A stretch of 47,733 nt of DNA from Scatosoma sp045594025 (GCA_045594025.1 JAZNXS010000047.1:1-47733), one strand, 5' to 3'. Shown: positions 34,494 through 42,010, numbered from the stretch's first letter. Program-made: numbers and translations. The notes: a model not told the origin generated them from the sequence alone.

Positions 34494-36266
34494 ATGCTTT
34501 TCGGAAAGTTTATCAATCGGTATTATTTAAAATACCTACATCTTTTTTTATTCGGCTTGCTTGCGCTGGCTGTCGTGGATATTGCGCAGCTGGAAATTCC
34601 TAAGCTGTATAACTATCTCATTAACGGCGTAAGCTACGGCGTGGTAGAACTGAACGGACAAGAAGTCGCATTCGATTTTGATTTCGTTTTGAAACATATC
34701 TGCGAACCGATGATGCTTATCGTGCTTGCCCTTGTCGTTGGCAGATTCCTTTGGAGAATTTGTTTCTTCGGCGCAGGCATTAGAGTGGAAGCAGATTTGC
34801 GACTGAGAATGTTCGACCACTGCAAAAATCTTTCGCAGCAGTATTATCAAGTGAATAAGGTCGGCAATTTGATGTCCCTGTTCACCAACGATATCGATAC
34901 CGTGCAAGAATGCTTCGGTTGGGGCGCGATGATGCTAGCGGATGCCTTATTCCTTGGGCTAATGGCGCTCGTTAAAATGTGGGTTATGCACGGCGCGCTT
35001 ACCTTGCTCGCCCTTATCCCGATGGTGTTGCTGCTGTTCGTTTCCCTGCTCGTCGGCAAATATATGACGGTAAAATGGGATAAGCGCCAAGCGGCGTATT
35101 CCTCGCTGTCCGATTTCTCGCAGGAAAGCTTTTCGGGAATTGCCGTCATCAAGGCGTTCGTGAAAGAGTTTAAAGAACTTTGGGCGTTTAAGAAGCTGAA
35201 CAAGGAAAACGAGGACGCCAACGTGGAATACACCAAGATCTCCACCCTGCTGCACATCTTGGTTACCCTCTTCGTGGAATCGGTGATTTGTATCATTTTA
35301 GGCTACGGCGGTTATCTGGTACACAAAAAGGTATTAAACGTCGGCGAATTGATGGAATTTATCGGTTATTTCAACTCGATCATCTGGCCGATTATGGCAA
35401 TTTCACAGCTTATTGAAATGACTTCGAGAGGCAAGGCATCCTTGAACCGTATCGGAGAACTGCTTGACGCCAAGCAAGACGTTGTCGATAAAGAAGGCGT
35501 TATCGAAATGGAAAACGTATCGGGCAAGATTGAATTTAAGGATTTGACCTTCCGCCACGCAACGGGTGACTTCGATGCATTGAAAGACGCTTCTTTCGTC
35601 ATTGAAGCAGGCGAAAACGTAGGTATTATCGGCAGAACGGGCGCAGGCAAAACGACGCTTGTAGACTTGATCATGCGTAACTACAACGTAGCAGACGGCT
35701 GTCTGTTTGTCGACGGAAAGGACGTCAACGACGTTTCCATCTCCTCTTTACGTAGGCATATTGCGTACGTACCGCAGGATAATTTCCTTTTTAGCGACAC
35801 CATCACGAATAACATCGCCTTTGCAAGCGACGAAGTTGCCGCGGCAGACGTGGAACGTGCGGCAAAGCTTGCCGAAGTTGCGGACAATATCGAAGAATTC
35901 ACTGAGAAATACGAAACGGTTTTGGGCGAAAGAGGCGTAACCGTCTCCGGCGGACAAAAACAGCGTATCTCCATCGCAAGAGCCTTGATGAAGAACGCGC
36001 CTATTCTCATTTTGGACGACTCCCTGTCGGCGGTCGACACCAAGACGGAACGCGCTTTGTTACAGAATTTGAAAAAGGAACGGCAGGGTAAGACGACGAT
36101 TTTAATCGCGCACCGTATCTCCACTATCGAACAGATGGATAAAATCATCTATATCGAGGACGGACGTATCGTTGCCGTTGGCTCGCACGAGGCGTTGCTT
36201 ACAACCTGCCCCGCGTACCAAACCATGGCTGAATTACAAAAATTGGAGGCGGAGAAAGAAGTATGA
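34494..36266 (+). CDS. heterodimeric ABC exporter, subunit with degenerate catalytic site
   Basis: 590 residues from the ATG at 34494 (9 nt after AAGGA; the GTG at 34488 is too close to it). Six transmembrane helices in the first 300 residues, then one ATPase domain: Walker A GIIGRTGAGKTTL near 385, Q-loop VPQDNFLFSDT near 425, signature TVSGGQKQRISIARAL near 480, Walker B PILILDDSLSAVD near 502 and H-loop AHRISTIEQ near 540. The residue after the Walker B Asp is Asp, not the catalytic Glu. This is what is known for one half of TM287/288- and BmrCD-type exporters: the partner supplies the working site. The stop overlaps the next start (ATGA). Drugs, lipids or peptides are all possible cargo. 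Confidence 0.9.
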   Translation: MLFGKFINRYYLKYLHLFLFGLLALAVVDIAQLEIPKLYNYLINGVSYGVVELNGQEVAFDFDFVLKHICEPMMLIVLALVVGRFLWRICFFGAGIRVEADLRLRMFDHCKNLSQQYYQVNKVGNLMSLFTNDIDTVQECFGWGAMMLADALFLGLMALVKMWVMHGALTLLALIPMVLLLFVSLLVGKYMTVKWDKRQAAYSSLSDFSQESFSGIAVIKAFVKEFKELWAFKKLNKENEDANVEYTKISTLLHILVTLFVESVICIILGYGGYLVHKKVLNVGELMEFIGYFNSIIWPIMAISQLIEMTSRGKASLNRIGELLDAKQDVVDKEGVIEMENVSGKIEFKDLTFRHATGDFDALKDASFVIEAGENVGIIGRTGAGKTTLVDLIMRNYNVADGCLFVDGKDVNDVSISSLRRHIAYVPQDNFLFSDTITNNIAFASDEVAAADVERAAKLAEVADNIEEFTEKYETVLGERGVTVSGGQKQRISIARALMKNAPILILDDSLSAVDTKTERALLQNLKKERQGKTTILIAHRISTIEQMDKIIYIEDGRIVAVGSHEALLTTCPAYQTMAELQKLEAEKEV

Positions 36267-38176
36267 TTTTTGAAACGTATTATCCCCTCATTATCATGGG
36301 CGCGGTGCTTGGCGTATTCTCGCTGATTTTTATACTCGCTTACGCCCTCATCAAAAACAAAAAAGAAAGCATGGGGTTCGACCGTAATATCCCCGATAGA
36401 GAAATCGTAAAACGCTTGCTCCACTATGCGAAGCCGTACTGGAAAGGATTTTTGCTCGTGTTAGCGTTGATGGTGTTCTCTATTTCGTACGACATCATCT
36501 CCCCCCTGCTCATCGGTAACATTCAAGGCTTGCTTAAGGGCAGCTTTGAACTCAGTAAGCTCTATCTTATGATTTTGCTGTATGCAAGCATTTTGGTGGT
36601 AACCTTGATATGCTCGTACGTGCAAGCGATTATTCTGCAAAAGATTGGGCAAAAAATCATTTCTAACATCCGTATGGATCTGTTTGAGCATATTGAACAG
36701 CTTTCACACGATCAACTCAACCATATCCCCGTCGGAAAACTGGTTACCCGCGTCACCAACGACACCAACGGCGTTTCCATGATGTTTACGAATATTATCG
36801 TAAACCTTTTGAAAAACTGTTTCGTGATTATCGGCGTGCTCGCCGCGATGCTGTGCTTGAACTACATGCTGACGTTGATGGTTTTGTGTTTCGTCCCCTT
36901 TATCGTGCTGTTTACCGTGATTTTCAGGAAATTCTCCCGTCGCGCATACCGCCGTGTAAAGGACGACACCACCGACATCAATACCTTCTTATCCGAAAAT
37001 CTTTCGGGCATCAAGATTACGCAGTTTTTCAACCGTGAAGAGAAAAAACTGGAAGAATTCCGTGAAAAGAACGGTCGTTTAGAGAAATCCAAGCATCAAC
37101 AAATTTTCGTATTCGGCGTCTTCCGCCCGATGGTATATATGCTATATATCGCTTCGGTGCTTTGCCTGTTCTTCCTCGGCGCAAAAGGCGTGCTGGATAA
37201 TACCGTAATCTTAGGGCAAACCATTACCAGCGAAATCATCGTTTCTTTCTATATGTATATATCGAAGTTCTTCAATCCCATTCAAAACCTTGCGGAACAG
37301 TTCAACTGGCTGCAATCGGCATTTGCCTCTGCGGAAAAGATCTTCACCATCATGGATATGGAACCGACGATCACCGACAGCGAAGACGCTATCGAGCTCA
37401 AAGACGTTGAGGGTAAAATCGAATTCAAAAACGTGTGGTTTTCTTACGTGGAAGGCGAATGGGTATTAAAAGACGTCTCCTTTACGGTAGAACCCAACCA
37501 AACGGTAGCTTTTGTCGGCTCGACAGGCTCGGGAAAAACGACGATTCTTTCCTTGATTTGCCGTAACTACGATATTCAAAAAGGTCAAATCTTAATCGAC
37601 GGTATCGATATTAAGAAAATCAAGATTTCCTCTTTGCGTAAGCACTTTGGACAGATGCTGCAGGACGTATTCCTCTTCTCGGGCACGATTCGCGACAACA
37701 TTCTTCTGCGTGAAGAAAATATCAGCGACGAGGAAGTATGGGAAGCCTGCAAATACGTCAATGCCGATTCGTTTATTTCCAAGCTGGAAAAAGGCTTAGA
37801 TTACGAGATTTTGGAGCGCGGTAACAACTTCTCCGCAGGTCAAAGACAGCTCCTCTCTTTCGCCCGTACAATCGTGCATAAACCCAAGGTAATGATCCTG
37901 GACGAAGCGACAGCAAATATCGATACGGAAACCGAAGTTTTGATACAAAATTCCTTGGAAAAGATGATGAATATCGGCACGATGCTCATCGTTGCGCACA
38001 GACTCTCCACCGTACAGCACGCGGACAATATTATCGTGCTTTCCCACGGCGAGATTATGGAACAGGGCAACCATTTCGATTTGTTAAAGGCAAGAGGAAA
38101 ATATTACACCCTCTACACCCTGCAAAACGAAAAGGAATCCCTGCTCAAGCGCAGCTTGCAGGAAAAAGCAGTTTAA
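36263..38176 (+). CDS. heterodimeric ABC exporter, subunit with catalytic Glu and variant signature
   Basis: 637 residues, translationally coupled to the upstream half. An extra N-terminal helix (YYPLIIMGAVLGVFSLIFIL) precedes the six-helix domain. The ATPase domain has Walker A AFVGSTGSGKTTIL near 418, signature NFSAGQRQLLSFARTI near 525, Walker B KVMILDEATANID with Glu, and AHRLSTVQHADN. The signature is FSAGQ rather than LSGGQ, which is the standard complement to the Asp-for-Glu change in the partner: composite site 1 (partner Walker B Asp with this FSAGQ) would be degenerate, site 2 (this Glu with the partner's VSGGQ) active. Ends in a strong terminator. Confidence 0.9.
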   Translation: MIFETYYPLIIMGAVLGVFSLIFILAYALIKNKKESMGFDRNIPDREIVKRLLHYAKPYWKGFLLVLALMVFSISYDIISPLLIGNIQGLLKGSFELSKLYLMILLYASILVVTLICSYVQAIILQKIGQKIISNIRMDLFEHIEQLSHDQLNHIPVGKLVTRVTNDTNGVSMMFTNIIVNLLKNCFVIIGVLAAMLCLNYMLTLMVLCFVPFIVLFTVIFRKFSRRAYRRVKDDTTDINTFLSENLSGIKITQFFNREEKKLEEFREKNGRLEKSKHQQIFVFGVFRPMVYMLYIASVLCLFFLGAKGVLDNTVILGQTITSEIIVSFYMYISKFFNPIQNLAEQFNWLQSAFASAEKIFTIMDMEPTITDSEDAIELKDVEGKIEFKNVWFSYVEGEWVLKDVSFTVEPNQTVAFVGSTGSGKTTILSLICRNYDIQKGQILIDGIDIKKIKISSLRKHFGQMLQDVFLFSGTIRDNILLREENISDEEVWEACKYVNADSFISKLEKGLDYEILERGNNFSAGQRQLLSFARTIVHKPKVMILDEATANIDTETEVLIQNSLEKMMNIGTMLIVAHRLSTVQHADNIIVLSHGEIMEQGNHFDLLKARGKYYTLYTLQNEKESLLKRSLQEKAV

Positions 38177-38181
38177 TTAAA

Positions 38182-38216
38182 AGCAAAAGGATAGGCGTTT
38201 CGCCTATCCTTTTGCT
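38182..38216. terminator. terminator of the ABC exporter, shared with the zinc-ribbon gene end
   Basis: A 16-bp perfect stem (38182-38197 with 38201-38216) with a TTT loop. The last codons and stop of the minus-strand zinc-ribbon gene lie inside it. Its core AAAGGATAGGCG-TTT-CGCCTATCCTTT recurs at 38782. Confidence 0.85.
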
Positions 38217-38458
38217 ATATAATCCTCAATTCCTTTCATATCGAACAAGCCTTTTTTTACTAAAGCAGGGCATGACCTCTTGTCATTTCTTACGTATTCA
38301 TTATCCGTTGCCTTGCACCGTCCACTACTACATTCATATTCACTTTCATAATGTTTACAATGCCTGCAATCCCCGTGGGGCTCATATCCGCAATGAGGAC
38401 ATACGCCTGCTTTATTAGAAACAAGATGATTGCATTCCGCACACTTTACCAAAGACAT
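38204..38458 (-). CDS. small zinc-ribbon protein
   Basis: 84 residues from the ATG at 38458 (after AAAGGA); upstream in-frame codons lie in the promoter. Two Cys pairs, KCAEC and CPHCG about 16 residues apart, form a classical zinc ribbon; a second cluster CRHCKHY...C...RC follows, and the C-terminus is charged. The gene is divergent from an XRE regulator, and its promoter spacer is exactly one copy of a palindrome that recurs beside the regulator's start, so it is probably that regulator's target. Its last residues are coded within the terminator hairpin of the ABC operon. Function unknown. Confidence 0.75.
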   Translation of the reverse strand: MSLVKCAECNHLVSNKAGVCPHCGYEPHGDCRHCKHYESEYECSSGRCKATDNEYVRNDKRSCPALVKKGLFDMKGIEDYIAKG

Positions 38459-38498
38459 AAAAGTTTTTCCTTTATATTTCCCAAAATAAATTATTGAC

Positions 38499-38527
38499 AT
38501 TATATACGAGTTTTTCTCGTAGGTCAA
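38499..38527 (-). promoter_or_regulatory. zinc-ribbon gene promoter with embedded operator
   Basis: TTGACC (38522-38527), 17-nt spacer and TATAAT (38499-38504) on the minus strand. The whole spacer (38505-38521) is the palindrome TACGA-N7-TCGTA, so a bound protein would block polymerase directly. Confidence 0.85.
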
Positions 38528-38533
38528 GTATTT

Positions 38534-38550
38534 TACGAAAAATAATCGTA
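38534..38550. promoter_or_regulatory. second copy of the TACGA-N7-TCGTA operator
   Basis: Same half-sites and same 7-nt spacing as 38505-38521, 29 bp away centre to centre and 10 bp before the regulator's ATG; likely autoregulatory site. Confidence 0.75.
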
Positions 38551-38560
38551 AAATAAAAAT

Positions 38561-38773
38561 ATGGATATCAAAGAAATCGGGAAAAGAATAAAAGAAATTC
38601 GCATGGAACAGGGCTTATCGCAAGAACAGTTTGGCGCGCTGTTGTCCGTTTCACAGGATACGGTCTCGCTTTGGGAAAACGGCAAAAGCGTACCTACGGC
38701 AGAGTTTTTAATTGCTATTGCTAAACAATTCGATATATCCGTCGATTATATTTTGTGTTTGAAAAATTATTGA
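38561..38773 (+). CDS. XRE-family helix-turn-helix regulator
   Basis: 70 residues, a single HTH_XRE domain: IGKRIKEIRMEQGLSQEQFG, then LLSVSQDTVSLWENGKSVPT as the recognition part, and FLIAIAKQFDISVDYILCL to end. Divergent from the zinc-ribbon gene with two identical operators between them. There is no Shine-Dalgarno sequence before the ATG, only A/T-rich sequence with a TAAAAT 7 bases upstream, so translation may be leaderless. The operator-gene pair looks like a self-contained switch of the kind found in phages and toxin systems, though no toxin domain is recognised in the partner. Confidence 0.88.
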   Translation: MDIKEIGKRIKEIRMEQGLSQEQFGALLSVSQDTVSLWENGKSVPTAEFLIAIAKQFDISVDYILCLKNY

Positions 38774-38781
38774 TTATCTAA

Positions 38782-38810
38782 AAAAGGATAGGCGTTTCGC
38801 CTATCCTTTT
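38782..38810. terminator. terminator after the XRE regulator
   Basis: A 13-bp perfect stem with a TTT loop (38782-38794, 38798-38810), T-run on either strand. It may also serve the minus-strand SGNH gene, which ends at 38925; the stretch between (38811-38924) holds nothing else I recognise. Confidence 0.85.
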
Positions 38811-38924
38811 CTAATATACAGATCCATCATATTTATCTTTTGTATCATGCTATTTATATTGATTAAGCTTAGAATTTCAAACCTAAGTTCTCCATTGTAA
38901 ACCCTGCCTCATAAGGGCACTAAT

Positions 38925-39596
38925 TTATAATTTATCTATAATTCTTTGTGCTATTCTTTCCATACCTAAATCCCCGGGATGTGCGGCAACGGAAGGATTT
39001 TCGAATAAGCCTAAAGCCTTATTCTCGTCTTTGTAGCCAAGATCGGAAATAACAACGAACGTATAGCCATTCTTTTCGGCGACGCATTTTAATGCGTTGC
39101 AAATATAACCGTGCTCCCAAAAAGTATCTGTTACGATGACTTTTTCCGCGTTAATATTCAAATATTTCATAAAATTATTCAAATACAAGTTAAGCGAATG
39201 TTTTTCAAGGTATTGCAAGTTTATATTTTCTCCAAATCGAAAAATGATAATATCCGCTTTAAAATCTCGCGCGAGCTTAAATTTTTCAATCACATCGTCT
39301 TTCCAATAATTAAGTTCCCACTCGCCCACGTTTACAATTGCATAACTGATTTCCGAATAACGTTTCCGTAAGGCATTGAGGACGATATGCACATAGTCTT
39401 TTTCTTGCGAACTTGCCGCCATTCCCCAATTTACATTCCAACCGATTTGCGGTTTGGTTTCATGTAAGGTGATAGAATTCCCCAAGAATAAAATGCGCTT
39501 TGCCGAGCTGTTTTCGTGCTCTACAATTTTGATTTTCTCGTTTGTTTGATTTTCGGCGTCTACATCGTTTTTTATAATGTCATCATTGATGTTCAT
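38925..39596 (-). CDS. SGNH/GDSL-type hydrolase
   Basis: 223 residues, ATG 9 nt after AGGAG. A polar N-terminus of about 30 residues precedes the SGNH domain: ILFLGNSITLHE (nucleophile Ser; Asn replaces the Asp of GDS), GWNVNWGMAASSQEKDYVHIVL (block II Gly), IIIFRFGENIN (block III Asn) and VAAHPGDLGMERIAQRI (block V His). So the catalytic residues are in place. This subfamily, recognised by GNSIT and WGMAAS, is common in gut bacteria and probably de-esterifies carbohydrates. No signal peptide. It is transcribed away from a structured noncoding stretch and lies in the A/T-rich accessory part. Confidence 0.82.
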   Translation of the reverse strand: MNINDDIIKNDVDAENQTNEKIKIVEHENSSAKRILFLGNSITLHETKPQIGWNVNWGMAASSQEKDYVHIVLNALRKRYSEISYAIVNVGEWELNYWKDDVIEKFKLARDFKADIIIFRFGENINLQYLEKHSLNLYLNNFMKYLNINAEKVIVTDTFWEHGYICNALKCVAEKNGYTFVVISDLGYKDENKALGLFENPSVAAHPGDLGMERIAQRIIDKL

Positions 39597-39755
39597 ATTG
39601 AAGAACTCCTATTAAATTCTTGTATCAAAATTATTCTACAACAAGTACAACATTTATGCAATAGATTTTCATACGAAAATTGGAAAAAGTCAAATAACCC
39701 TACGGCGTGATTTGTATGGAGAACTCCGATATCCTTAAAGGGAAACCGCCTTTCC

Positions 39756-39898
39756 CGTACGGGACTCGCGCCTTTAGCGGCGCGCCCCGGTGGACAATTA
39801 TCAATTGTCCAGTTTGCCAACATGCAACTACACTTTTTAGCGTTCAAGGCAAACCGTTTTGCTCTCGCAAAACGCTTCCCCCCCTCGAGTCCCGTACG
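39756..39898. repeat. 143-bp structured intergenic element bounded by 13-bp inverted repeats
   Basis: CGTACGGGACTCG (39756-39768) returns inverted at 39886-39898. Inside are two perfect hairpins, GGACAATT-ATC-AATTGTCC (39792-39810) and CGTTTTGC-TCTC-GCAAAACG (39855-39874), plus a GC-rich GCGCC...GGCGC pair just after the left repeat. No convincing coding frame. It could be a small mobile element (MITE-like) or a structured RNA. The flanks 39597-39755 and 39899-39913 show only a small ATTTTC-ATAC-GAAAAT hairpin. Confidence 0.6.
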
Positions 39899-39913
39899 TT
39901 AACGAGGGCATAA

Positions 39914-39951
39914 GCAAACGAGGATAGGCATATTTGCCTATCCTCGTTTGC
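39914..39951. terminator. 17-bp hairpin, third member of the GGATAGGC terminator family
   Basis: Perfect 17-bp stem (39914-39930 with 39935-39951), TATT loop. The core AGGATAGGC...GCCTATCCT matches the hairpins at 38182 and 38782, but there is no T-run of more than three, so it may be a relic or a bidirectional stop. Confidence 0.6.
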
Positions 39952-40028
39952 TGGTGACCCTTAACCAACCTAAATCGAACCTTCTATTCGCGAAAAAAAC
40001 AATGCCTATTATAGAAGGAGGTGATTTT

Positions 40029-40190
40029 ATGTTAAAAATGTTTTCGTTTGACAGCGAAAAGTTCGGAATCCAAATCAACGAACAGTATATAACAATTAGA
40101 TGGAATAATACTATTACCGAAATCGCTATTGAAACAATTAAAACCGCTGTCAAAAATATTAGAAACCTATCTCTGAAGCGAATAGGTTAA
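40029..40190 (+). CDS. 53-residue hypothetical protein
   Basis: The ATG at 40029 follows AAGGAGGTGATTTT, a full anti-16S match at perfect spacing, which is why I choose it over the longer reading from 39948. The peptide begins MLKMFSFDSEKFGIQINEQY, has a strand-like middle (YITIRWNN) and a basic end (KNIRNLSLKRIG). No family recognised. It is followed directly by a strong terminator, so it is a one-gene unit between the structured element and the HEPN genes, which are convergent with it. Confidence 0.65.
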   Translation: MLKMFSFDSEKFGIQINEQYITIRWNNTITEIAIETIKTAVKNIRNLSLKRIG

Positions 40191-40192
40191 AT

Positions 40193-40241
40193 TTAAAGGC
40201 AATCTATTAGTGATTCGTAGTAGATTGCCTTTAATATTTTG
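40193..40241 (+). terminator. terminator after the 53-residue gene
   Basis: A 14-bp stem (40193-40206 with 40221-40234), 14-nt loop, then TATTTTG. It may act on both strands, ending the HEPN operon as well. Confidence 0.75.
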
Positions 40242-40268
40242 ATTCTGCATTGTTCATTGAAAAACACA

Positions 40269-40844
40269 TTAACCAATTTGTCGCAACAAATCTCTTACAA
40301 TGCTTGTTATTCTTTCAATTTCTACTTGCGGTAAAACTCCCGTGTGCATTACAATATTTCTTGCCATTTCCAAGTCGTCCATTCTTGATGTTAACCAAGC
40401 TTGACTGGGAATAATATCATTAAAGTCTTCCCAATTGTTGATTATAATTTGCCCCAAATTCCCCAACATTGTATAACCTATTTCTGATTCTGAGCGGCTG
40501 GAAAAAAAACGATTTTTTGCTTCTTTTAATTTTAATTTCTCAACTTCATCTCTTATTTTCTTTGGAATTTTCTCATTCCACCAATCCAAGCCGTATCGTT
40601 CAGACATTCGTTCGACTATGAAATTTCTTAATGTATTTTCGATACAAAATAGAGCTTGATATACTGAAGACATATCTAAAGCCTGATTCCAAATCTTAGG
40701 ACTAAAATCTGCTTCTACTACTCGACTAACAGGTGCCAAATCTCCAGATTTAGATATGGAAATACCTTCTTTTTCTAATGATTCGAATGAATCATAAACA
40801 AGTAATCCATTAAAAATAAATTCTCTAATTTTACTCTTATCCAT
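40269..40844 (-). CDS. Swt1-type HEPN domain protein, candidate ribonuclease effector
   Basis: 191 residues from the ATG at 40844 (8 nt after the stop of the upstream gene; a GTG at 40856 overlapping that stop is the alternative). An N-terminal region (about 1-55) precedes a helical domain with SVYQALFCIENTLRNFIVERM near 65 and DLEMARNIVMHTGVLP near 168. RNIVMH fits the R-x4-H active-site motif of HEPN ribonucleases, and the IENTLRNFI helix is typical of the Swt1 HEPN family. Such domains act as RNA-cutting toxins in abortive infection and toxin-antitoxin systems. The partner is DUF5343, and a type III R-M operon is adjacent, so a defence role is likely but inferred. Confidence 0.75.
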   Translation of the reverse strand: MDKSKIREFIFNGLLVYDSFESLEKEGISISKSGDLAPVSRVVEADFSPKIWNQALDMSSVYQALFCIENTLRNFIVERMSERYGLDWWNEKIPKKIRDEVEKLKLKEAKNRFFSSRSESEIGYTMLGNLGQIIINNWEDFNDIIPSQAWLTSRMDDLEMARNIVMHTGVLPQVEIERITSIVRDLLRQIG

Positions 40845-40852
40845 ATGGCTTA

Positions 40853-41446
40853 TCACATCAATAAATTATCTTTTAAACTTTTAAAAATTGCATTGTATAC
40901 AGAAATATCATTTGTTGCAGGAAGATGAATCTGTAAATTATAGTGAAACTCATTTTTACGCGGCACACTTACCGCTTCTTGGGGTGTGATAACTTCAATC
41001 TTTTTTTCTTCCTTTTTCTCAATTGTTACAGCCCCGAAATCAGCAATTACACATAAAGCTTTAAATGTATTAAAAATTCTTGCAACACCTTCTTCATCTT
41101 TTCCGGTAACACGACTAATCGCGCCTTTAATTTCAGCTTCTGGTGCGCTATGAATTTCCGTATTTATTGTATACAAATCAGAATATAACGCTTTAATTTG
41201 CGTTGCAAGAATTTTAGCAGTTGAAGTTGAATCTTTTAATTGGTCATAAAGAGTTGTAGGAGTTCCATCTTCCATCAAGAATCCTAATTTTTTTATCAAC
41301 GGAATAAATGCGCGGTCGTTTGTACTTGTAAAACCAAGAGAACGCAAAAAATCAAGCGTAAACTTAGTGGGTCTTGCCGCTTGTTGAATTTTGGTGATAA
41401 TTGGTCTAATTTTATTGTTTGAAATCATATAGGGATACTCTGTCAT
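40853..41446 (-). CDS. DUF5343 protein, partner of the HEPN gene
   Basis: 197 residues from the ATG at 41446, 10 nt after AAGGAG. The first half, with KIQQAARPTKFTLDFLRSLG, RAFIPLIKKLGFLMEDGTPT and LYDQLKDSTSTAKILATQ, matches DUF5343 as I know it, and reads like a winged-helix-type fold. The second half contains KNEFHYNLQIHLPATNDISV, a segment resembling DUF-type C-terminal strands that follow such domains. The gene ends 8 nt before the HEPN start, so the products are made together; a role as antitoxin, sensor or DNA-binding partner is possible. It is separated from the HTH gene upstream by a terminator, so it has its own promoter (a TATAAAAT lies about 35 nt before the start). Confidence 0.72.
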   Translation of the reverse strand: MTEYPYMISNNKIRPIITKIQQAARPTKFTLDFLRSLGFTSTNDRAFIPLIKKLGFLMEDGTPTTLYDQLKDSTSTAKILATQIKALYSDLYTINTEIHSAPEAEIKGAISRVTGKDEEGVARIFNTFKALCVIADFGAVTIEKKEEKKIEVITPQEAVSVPRKNEFHYNLQIHLPATNDISVYNAIFKSLKDNLLM

Positions 41447-41521
41447 TTTCCTAATTCTCCTTGTCATTTTATTGTTTACATATTTTATAACCTTCTATTT
41501 CCAATTTTAAACAATTTTCGA

Positions 41522-41558
41522 CATAAAAACAGCCCTATGGATTATTTTTCCATAGGGC
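41522..41558 (-). terminator. terminator after the HTH regulator
   Basis: A 10-bp stem (41532-41541 with 41549-41558), TTATTTT loop, then TGTTTTTATG on the minus strand, 7 nt after the HTH stop. Confidence 0.85.
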
Positions 41559-41564
41559 ATTTCG

Positions 41565-41864
41565 TTATTCCGATAAGATTTCCAACAAGGCTTGTTGTTT
41601 TTGTACTGATAAACGACGGAAAGACATCAACAATTCCTTTTCGCTTGCATTAACGAGTTCAAATTGTTCATCGTCCATAAAGAATTGTGCCAACGTAATC
41701 TTAAAGGCATTGCAAAGTAATTGCAAGGTTTCAATTTTAGGCGGAGTATTTCTCGATAAAATAGAATTTAACGTTGATTGTGTCATTCCTGCTTCCATAG
41801 CCAAGTTATTTACCGACCAACCACGCTCCATTCTTAATTGATGTATTCGTTCAATTACGTTCAT
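41565..41864 (-). CDS. XRE-family regulator divergent from the type III R-M operon (controller-like)
   Basis: 99 residues, ATG five nt after GAGGTG. The HTH_XRE domain occupies about residues 3-62 (RIHQLRMERGWSVNNLAMEA, GMTQSTLNSILSRNTPPKIE); the C-terminal 35 residues (SEKELLMSFRRLSVQKQQAL) form a helix of the kind found in clostridial HTH regulators. Its promoter region holds repeats of AACGCAAATA(A/C)GTTATA, one over its own -10 and one inside the mod promoter. It may therefore restrain both, as controller proteins do in R-M systems. Confidence 0.85.
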   Translation of the reverse strand: MNVIERIHQLRMERGWSVNNLAMEAGMTQSTLNSILSRNTPPKIETLQLLCNAFKITLAQFFMDDEQFELVNASEKELLMSFRRLSVQKQQALLEILSE

Positions 41865-41883
41865 AATAACACCTCATAATACT

Positions 41884-41966
41884 ATTATATAACTTATTTG
41901 CGTTATATACCTAACTCAAACAAGTTGACATATTAACGCAAATACGTTATAATTAAAACGCAAACA
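41884..41966. promoter_or_regulatory. shared regulatory region with three operator-like repeats and the mod promoter
   Basis: On the plus strand TTGACA (41925-41930), 17-nt spacer and TATAAT (41948-41953) drive mod. On the minus strand TATAAT (41884-41889) with a weak -35 (TAGGTA, 41908-41913) drives the regulator. The motif AACGCAAATA(A/C)GTTATA occurs at 41888-41904 (inverted) and 41935-41951 (direct); a partial third copy, AACGCAAACA, is at 41957-41966. The first copy also forms the palindrome TATAAC-N8-GTTATA. Confidence 0.8.
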
Positions 41967-42010
41967 TAGGATTATTATGGGATGTTTTACAAAAGATTAG
42001 GAGCAATATT

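Noticed and set aside
39593..39847. An 84-residue cysteine-containing protein on the minus strand upstream of the SGNH gene
   Set aside because: It runs through the inverted-repeat element and the SGNH ribosome binding site, has no binding site of its own and no recognisable domain.
39951..39985. A tRNA on the minus strand (CCA end and TTCGATT loop)
   Set aside because: The bases flanking the TTCGATT do not pair into a T-stem and there is no anticodon arm or acceptor partner.
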